Both the position numbers and the translations under genes were made by a program. Shown piece by piece: positions 4,751 to 5,598 of a stretch of 5,598 bases of DNA (the first letter of the stretch is position 1; the number at the start of each line of letters is the position of its first letter). The notes beneath the pieces were generated by a model. The model did not search any database. It saw only the letters and a program-made list of their open reading frames with translations, and was not told the origin of the DNA. Source of the stretch: Eubacterium sp. (GTDB lineage Bacteria > Bacillota > Clostridia > Lachnospirales > Lachnospiraceae). Location of the stretch: contig JAJGAH010000186.1 in NCBI GenBank assembly GCA_020844525.1, positions 1 to 5,598 of the forward strand. Direction: 5' to 3'.

Positions 4751-5374
4751 ATGAATACAGTAACAGTAACACAGAATTCCGGTACGAAAACCAGAAGCAA
4801 GGTACAGAGAATGACCACTATGGCCATCCTGGCAGCGATTGTCATCGTTTTGCAGGTTGCGGTCAGTGTGCCTCTCGGACCATTCACCATCACGCTGACG
4901 CTTGTGCCAATTATCATCGGGGCAATTCTTGATGGACCGGCAGGCGGCGCTTTTCTCGGCACGGTTTTCGGAATCGTTGTATCGATTCAGGTTATTACCG
5001 GAGCGGCAGGTGCTTTTTCAACCATGATGCTGGAATACCAGCCTGTATTGACAATCCTGACCTGTATCCTGAAGGGAACATGTGCGGGTCTTGTCAGCGG
5101 TCTGTTTTTCAGAATATTCTCCAGGTTTAAATATTATATGGGCGTTCTGATGGCTGCAATCATTGCACCGATTGTAAACACCGGTATTTTCAGCGTTGCG
5201 GCATTGACAATTTTCCGCAGTCTGATCGTCTCCGCGCTTGGAACCAGCCAGAATCTTCTCGGCGTGTTCCTGACAACCTTTATCGGTCTGAACTTCCTGG
5301 TGGAATTTTCAGTGAATGTGGCACTTACGCCGGTTGTGATCCGTATTCTTAAAGCTGTCAGAAAAGACAAGTAA
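4751..5374 (+). CDS. ECF transporter S component, probably pantothenate-specific (PanT-like)
   Basis: Substrate-binding membrane subunit of an energy-coupling-factor vitamin importer, 207 residues. It captures the vitamin and works with a shared EcfT/EcfA module encoded elsewhere. After a polar, basic N-terminus (to about residue 20), it is hydrophobic in about six segments (near 24-40, 48-61, 66-84, 97-120, 128-156 and 168-200). The first carries the Ala-rich AILAA stretch (25-29), an AxxxA arrangement of the type by which S components contact EcfT. DGPAGGAFLGTVFG (61-74) is typical of the ECF_trnsprt family. The pantothenate assignment rests on context: coaX, the kinase for pantothenate, follows after 23 bases in the same direction. 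Other vitamins are possible if the pairing is coincidental. Confidence 0.85.
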   Translation: MNTVTVTQNSGTKTRSKVQRMTTMAILAAIVIVLQVAVSVPLGPFTITLTLVPIIIGAILDGPAGGAFLGTVFGIVVSIQVITGAAGAFSTMMLEYQPVLTILTCILKGTCAGLVSGLFFRIFSRFKYYMGVLMAAIIAPIVNTGIFSVAALTIFRSLIVSALGTSQNLLGVFLTTFIGLNFLVEFSVNVALTPVVIRILKAVRKDK

Positions 5375-5380
5375 ATTTTC

Positions 5381-5385
5381 AGGAG
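5381..5385 (+). promoter_or_regulatory. Ribosome binding site of coaX
   Basis: AGGAG, 12 bases before the ATG at 5398, a long spacing. The closer ATG at 5388 runs quickly into a stop in its frame, so 5398 remains the best start and is where the protein family begins. Confidence 0.5.
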
Positions 5386-5397
5386 TGATGGCATCCC

Positions 5398-5598
5398 ATG
5401 ATTCTCGCAATTGATATCGGAAATACACATATGGTGCTCGGCTGTATCCAGGAAGAGAAGAATCAGGTGATACGCCATATTCAGATGAGCACCAATAAGA
5501 TTGAGACCTATCATGAATATGCTGCGGAAATCAGCAGGATCCTGAGCCTGGAGCAGATCGATCCGCATGATTTCAGCGGCTGCCTGATCTCTTCTGTT
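5398..5598 (+). CDS. coaX: Type III pantothenate kinase (N-terminal part; continues beyond the window)
   Basis: Phosphorylates pantothenate to 4'-phosphopantothenate, the first and committing step of CoA synthesis, in the cytoplasm. The first 67 codons are visible and stay open to the right edge. MILAIDIGNTHMVLGC is the classic type III start: an ASKHA-fold strand with the DxGNT phosphate-binding motif (D6, G8, N9, T10). The visible end, CLISSV, matches the family's next conserved stretch, normally SSVVP. Type III enzymes use no CoA feedback and need a monovalent cation; this is family knowledge, not visible here. The gene is 23 bases after the S component, so co-transcription from the promoter at 4672-4700 is likely: uptake and trapping of the vitamin in one operon. 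Confidence 0.95.
   Translation, partial: MILAIDIGNTHMVLGCIQEEKNQVIRHIQMSTNKIETYHEYAAEISRILSLEQIDPHDFSGCLISSV

Noticed and set aside
5134..5568. Minus-strand open frame of 144 codons across the S component-coaX junction
   Set aside because: It is antisense to two well-supported genes and resembles no known protein.

Overview
The window looks like chromosomal DNA from a low-to-mid GC Firmicute, probably an anaerobic Clostridia/Lachnospiraceae-type bacterium. This rests on AGGAGG-like ribosome binding sites before nearly every gene, TTGACA/TATAAT-type promoters, a lipoprotein with a long Ala/Ser-rich spacer, and an ECF-transporter S component beside a type III pantothenate kinase. The organism call is inference from style; no marker gene is present.

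Layout from left to right. (1) Positions 1-1997, minus strand: an ABC importer module. A TrpX-type substrate-binding lipoprotein (882-1997) is followed, after a 275-base gap, by its membrane permease (606 to beyond the left edge); the ATPase would be expected further left. The gap is unusually rich in signals: a possible second promoter (767-796), an intrinsic-terminator-like hairpin (698-729) and further nested hairpins, so it may be a leaky terminator or an attenuating leader. The lipoprotein gene has its own predicted promoter (2140-2168), and an 11-base word recurs just downstream of both promoters. (2) Positions 2301-3278, minus strand: a Cof-type HAD-superfamily phosphatase. (3) Positions 3279-3605: a gene-free stretch holding a 200-base imperfect inverted repeat (MITE-like or a large bidirectional hairpin) and, next to it, two tandem palindromes of the form GGTTA-N5-TAACC. 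(4) Positions 3606-4559, minus strand: an Sfp-type 4'-phosphopantetheinyl transferase (PPTase) that is longer than usual and carries three in-frame copies of a 30-base repeat. (5) Positions 4560-4750: a divergent promoter region with a near-perfect 23-base tandem duplication overlapping the -35 of the rightward promoter. (6) Positions 4751 to the right edge, plus strand: an ECF S component (probably pantothenate-specific) and coaX, type III pantothenate kinase, truncated by the window end.

The right half has a coherent theme: pantothenate uptake (S component), its phosphorylation (CoaX, first step to CoA), and, divergently, an enzyme that consumes CoA to activate carrier proteins (PPTase). 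The left half is a separate solute-uptake operon whose ligand cannot be read from the sequence. I see no CRISPR array, tRNA, rRNA, transposase or phage gene. The most unusual items are the non-coding structures and the repeat-bearing, active-site-divergent PPTase.
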